A DNA stretch of 64,000 bases, taken from assembly GCA_023512835.1 (NCBI GenBank), contig CM042090.1, positions 21,542,148-21,606,147 on the forward strand, written 5' to 3'. This document shows positions 62,225-64,000 of the stretch, one piece after another. Every line of letters begins with the position of its first letter. The first letter of the stretch is position 1. The position numbers and the translations under genes are program-made. The DNA comes from Taxillus chinensis (taxonomy: Eukaryota > Streptophyta > Magnoliopsida > Santalales > Loranthaceae). The notes under the pieces were generated by a model, which saw only the letters and a list, made by a program, of their open reading frames with translations, was not told the origin of the DNA and made no database searches.

Positions 62225-62580
62225 AGAGAGAGTCATGCTACATAGAAAATGTGAGGTTACTTTTTTATCATGAGAACCTTTAATTTGGACCGTTAAATTA
62301 AAATTCAATGATTTGAATTAGACTTTTGTTAAATAAAAATTTTTAACTGTAAGATCTAATGGTTTAAATTAAAATTTTCATACTAACAAAATTATATATA
62401 TATATATATATATTTATACAGAAAAAAGAAATTGTTTTTCTAACCCTAATGGGTAAGAAAAAGTAAACAAATCTCAATGAATTATGGGCGCCGTACCGCA
62501 CTTTTATAAGTAAATGAGTGCACATAATGTTTCCCAATTTCTCAACTCTGAAAACTATCGCCGCTTCTTTGTCACTTTGA
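57911..62580. other. AT-rich intergenic DNA, no supported gene
   Basis: A tandem pair of TTAGTTAAGGGATAATTAAACATT lies near 58040-58100. A less AT-rich patch at 58640-59140 has open frames on both strands without a known motif. A GGCCTAAGTGGATAAGGTGTCGGTC phrase near 59675 resembles the tRNA-like head of a SINE, but no body or tail was defined. Confidence 0.4.
62172..62221. repeat. (AT)n microsatellite
   Basis: About 25 AT units followed by a short AG run. Confidence 0.85.
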
Positions 62581-62586
62581 AATCAG

Positions 62587-62596
62587 TCTCTCTCTC

Positions 62597-62642
<46 letters not shown>
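62587..62642 (+). repeat. (CT)n tract in callose synthase leader
   Basis: About 27 CT units, with one interruption, 115-170 bases before the ATG. CT-rich tracts near the transcription start are common in plant core promoters and 5' UTRs, so it may be functional, but it is also a plain microsatellite. Confidence 0.7.
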
Positions 62643-62647
<5 letters not shown>

Positions 62648-62755
62648 ATATTTATTGGATCGCAGTTTTGGTGCTAAGTCAGACAAGTCAACCACAGAGA
62701 CAAGTGTGAATCCACCACTTCCCATTAGACTGTTCATCTCCGGCGAGTAGACTCA

Positions 62756-64000
62756 ATGAGTTACCGCCGCCGGCAGTCACCTGCCGATGGCGGCGGCGGC
62801 GGTGGCAGCAATCGCAATGTTCCAGTCCAAACCCTAAACGCAGAAGAAGATGAAGTGTACAACATTATACCAGTCCACAACCTCCTCGCTGACCACCCTT
62901 CCCTCCGGTTCCCCGAGGTCCGCGCCGCTGCCGCCGCCATCCGCACCGTCGGCAACCTCCGCAGGCCGGAGTACTCGACGTGGCTCCCCCACATGGACCT
63001 CCTCGATTGGCTCGGTGCCTTCTTCGGCTTCCAGGCCGACAACGTCCGCAACCAGCGGGAACACCTGGTCCTCCACCTAGCCAACGCCCAGATGCGCCTC
63101 CACCCCTCGCCCGACAACATCGACGTCCTCGACGCTGCCGTTCTCCGCCGCTTCCGCAGGAAGCTCTTAAAGAACTACACCTCCTGGTGCTCCTACCTCG
63201 GCCGCAAGTCCAGCATCTGGATCTCCGACCGATCTTCCGATTCCCGCCGGGAGCTCCTTTACGTCTCCCTTTACCTCCTCATCTGGGGCGAATCTGCCAA
63301 TCTCCGGTTTGTTCCCGAATGTCTATGCTACATATTTCATAATATGGCTGATGAGTTGAATAAGATTCTTGAAGATTTCATTGATGAGAACACGGGTAGG
63401 CCTGTGGTCCCCTCAATTATCGGGGAAAATGCGTTTCTGAATCGTGTTGTGAAGCCCATATATGAGACGATTCGTGCCGAGGTCGAGCGGAGTAGGAATG
63501 GGACTGCCCCTCACTCTGCCTGGAGGAATTATGACGATATCAATGAGTATTTTTGGAGTCGGCGGTGTTTTGAGAAGCTTGGGTGGCCCATTAATGTTGA
63601 TTGTAACTTTCTGGTGACCTCAGATACGAGGAAGCATGTGGGTAAGACTGGTTTTGTGGAGCAGAGGTCATTCTTGAACCTGTTTAGAAGTTTTGACAGG
63701 CTTTGGGTGATGTTGGCGTTGTTCCTTCAGGCTGCTATCATTGTTGCTTGGGAGGGTAAAGAGTGGCCATGGCAAGCTTTGCAGGAACGGACGGTTCAGG
63801 TCCGGGTTCTGACTGTGTTTTTCACATGGAGTGGTTTGAGGTTCCTGCAGTCCTGTCTCGATGCAGGAATGCAGTACAAATTAGTCTCGAGGGAGACCTT
63901 GGGGCTTGGAGTTAGGATGGTGATGAAGACCGTTGTTGCTGCAGGGTGGATTTTAGTTTTCGGGGTTTTCTACGGGAGAATATGGACTCGAAGGAATGCT
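62756..64000 (+). CDS. CALS12: Callose synthase, CALS12/GSL5-like, 5' part
   Basis: Starts at ATG 62756 and stays open for 415 codons to the end of the window in one exon. The product is the N-terminal quarter of a 1,3-beta-glucan synthase: plasma-membrane enzymes of about 1,750-1,950 residues that make callose from UDP-glucose. Seen: NIIPVHNLLADHPSLRFPEV (about 37-56), DNVRNQREHLVLHLANAQMR, the FKS1-domain stretch RRELLYVSLYLLIWGESANL and WRNYDDINEYFW. Membrane helices lie at about 318-334 and 388-411. The single long exon fits the CALS11/CALS12 (GSL1/GSL5) branch, which has few introns, unlike other family members with about 40. Residue choices (WISDRSSDSRRELLY, VVKPIYETI) favour CALS12, known for wound and pathogen callose. 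The catalytic part lies beyond the window. The pyrimidine tract upstream supports this start. Confidence 0.9.
   Translation, partial: MSYRRRQSPADGGGGGGSNRNVPVQTLNAEEDEVYNIIPVHNLLADHPSLRFPEVRAAAAAIRTVGNLRRPEYSTWLPHMDLLDWLGAFFGFQADNVRNQREHLVLHLANAQMRLHPSPDNIDVLDAAVLRRFRRKLLKNYTSWCSYLGRKSSIWISDRSSDSRRELLYVSLYLLIWGESANLRFVPECLCYIFHNMADELNKILEDFIDENTGRPVVPSIIGENAFLNRVVKPIYETIRAEVERSRNGTAPHSAWRNYDDINEYFWSRRCFEKLGWPINVDCNFLVTSDTRKHVGKTGFVEQRSFLNLFRSFDRLWVMLALFLQAAIIVAWEGKEWPWQALQERTVQVRVLTVFFTWSGLRFLQSCLDAGMQYKLVSRETLGLGVRMVMKTVVAAGWILVFGVFYGRIWTRRNA

Noticed and set aside
62761..63120. Minus-strand frames opposite the callose synthase start
   Set aside because: Shadow frames caused by high GC in a well-supported gene.

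Overview
This is a nuclear window from a flowering plant, probably a eudicot. Evidence: GT-AG spliced genes of plant-only families (a FLOE/DUF1421 protein, a callose synthase, an RMA-type RING ligase), AT-rich intergenic DNA, plant LTR, LINE and hAT remnants, and a decayed endogenous pararetrovirus. The species cannot be told from the sequence.

Layout. 0.5-3.45 kb: broken pararetrovirus polyprotein (minus strand). 3.7-5.5 kb: first copy of a recurring block (a FLOE-upstream-like sequence called R here, followed by an AATTG-rich array). 5.6-7.9 kb: unplaced gene fragment and AT-rich DNA. 8.0-11.6 kb: scrambled FLOE-like pseudogene. 11.8-15.4 kb: R copies and an AATTG array. 15.4-19.05 kb: zinc-finger gene copy A (minus). 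19-25.3 kb: repeat-rich spacer. 25.4-30.8 kb: five-exon non-RD protein kinase gene (minus), whose 3.7-kb intron carries a tandem array related to FLOE intron 1. 31.8-34.4 kb: R copy and AATTG array. 34.4-37.1 kb: transposon-like DNA with an intact hAT-type miniature element. 37.1-38.4 kb: longest AATTG array. 38.4-43.5 kb: RMA-type RING pseudogene and zinc-finger copy B (minus, frameshifted). 44.8-45.1 kb: kinase last-exon relic. 45.4-46.4 kb: LINE ORF1-like remnants. 46.6-48.55 kb: R copy. 48.6-52.7 kb: complete FLOE-family gene. 54.6-55.2 kb: Copia LTR, primer-binding site and gag fragment. 54-57.8 kb: duplicated, homopolymer-damaged DNA. 57.9-62.7 kb: AT-rich intergenic DNA. 62.76 kb to the end: 5' part of a callose synthase gene (CALS12/GSL5-like), running off the window.

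The main theme is a nested segmental duplication. The order zinc-finger gene, kinase, R block, FLOE gene can be followed about twice, with extra partial copies, and most duplicates are damaged. Clean full models exist only for the kinase and the 48.6-kb FLOE gene, plus the open callose synthase 5' end. The genes do not form a pathway; they are neighbours multiplied by duplication. Several stretches (410-540, 1822-1888, 9105-9215, 10985-11420, 54940-56830) are nearly pure homopolymer and look like low-quality assembly, so indel-based pseudogene calls near them need read-level checking. I found no clear new biological system, no CRISPR array and no convincing tRNA or rRNA gene.
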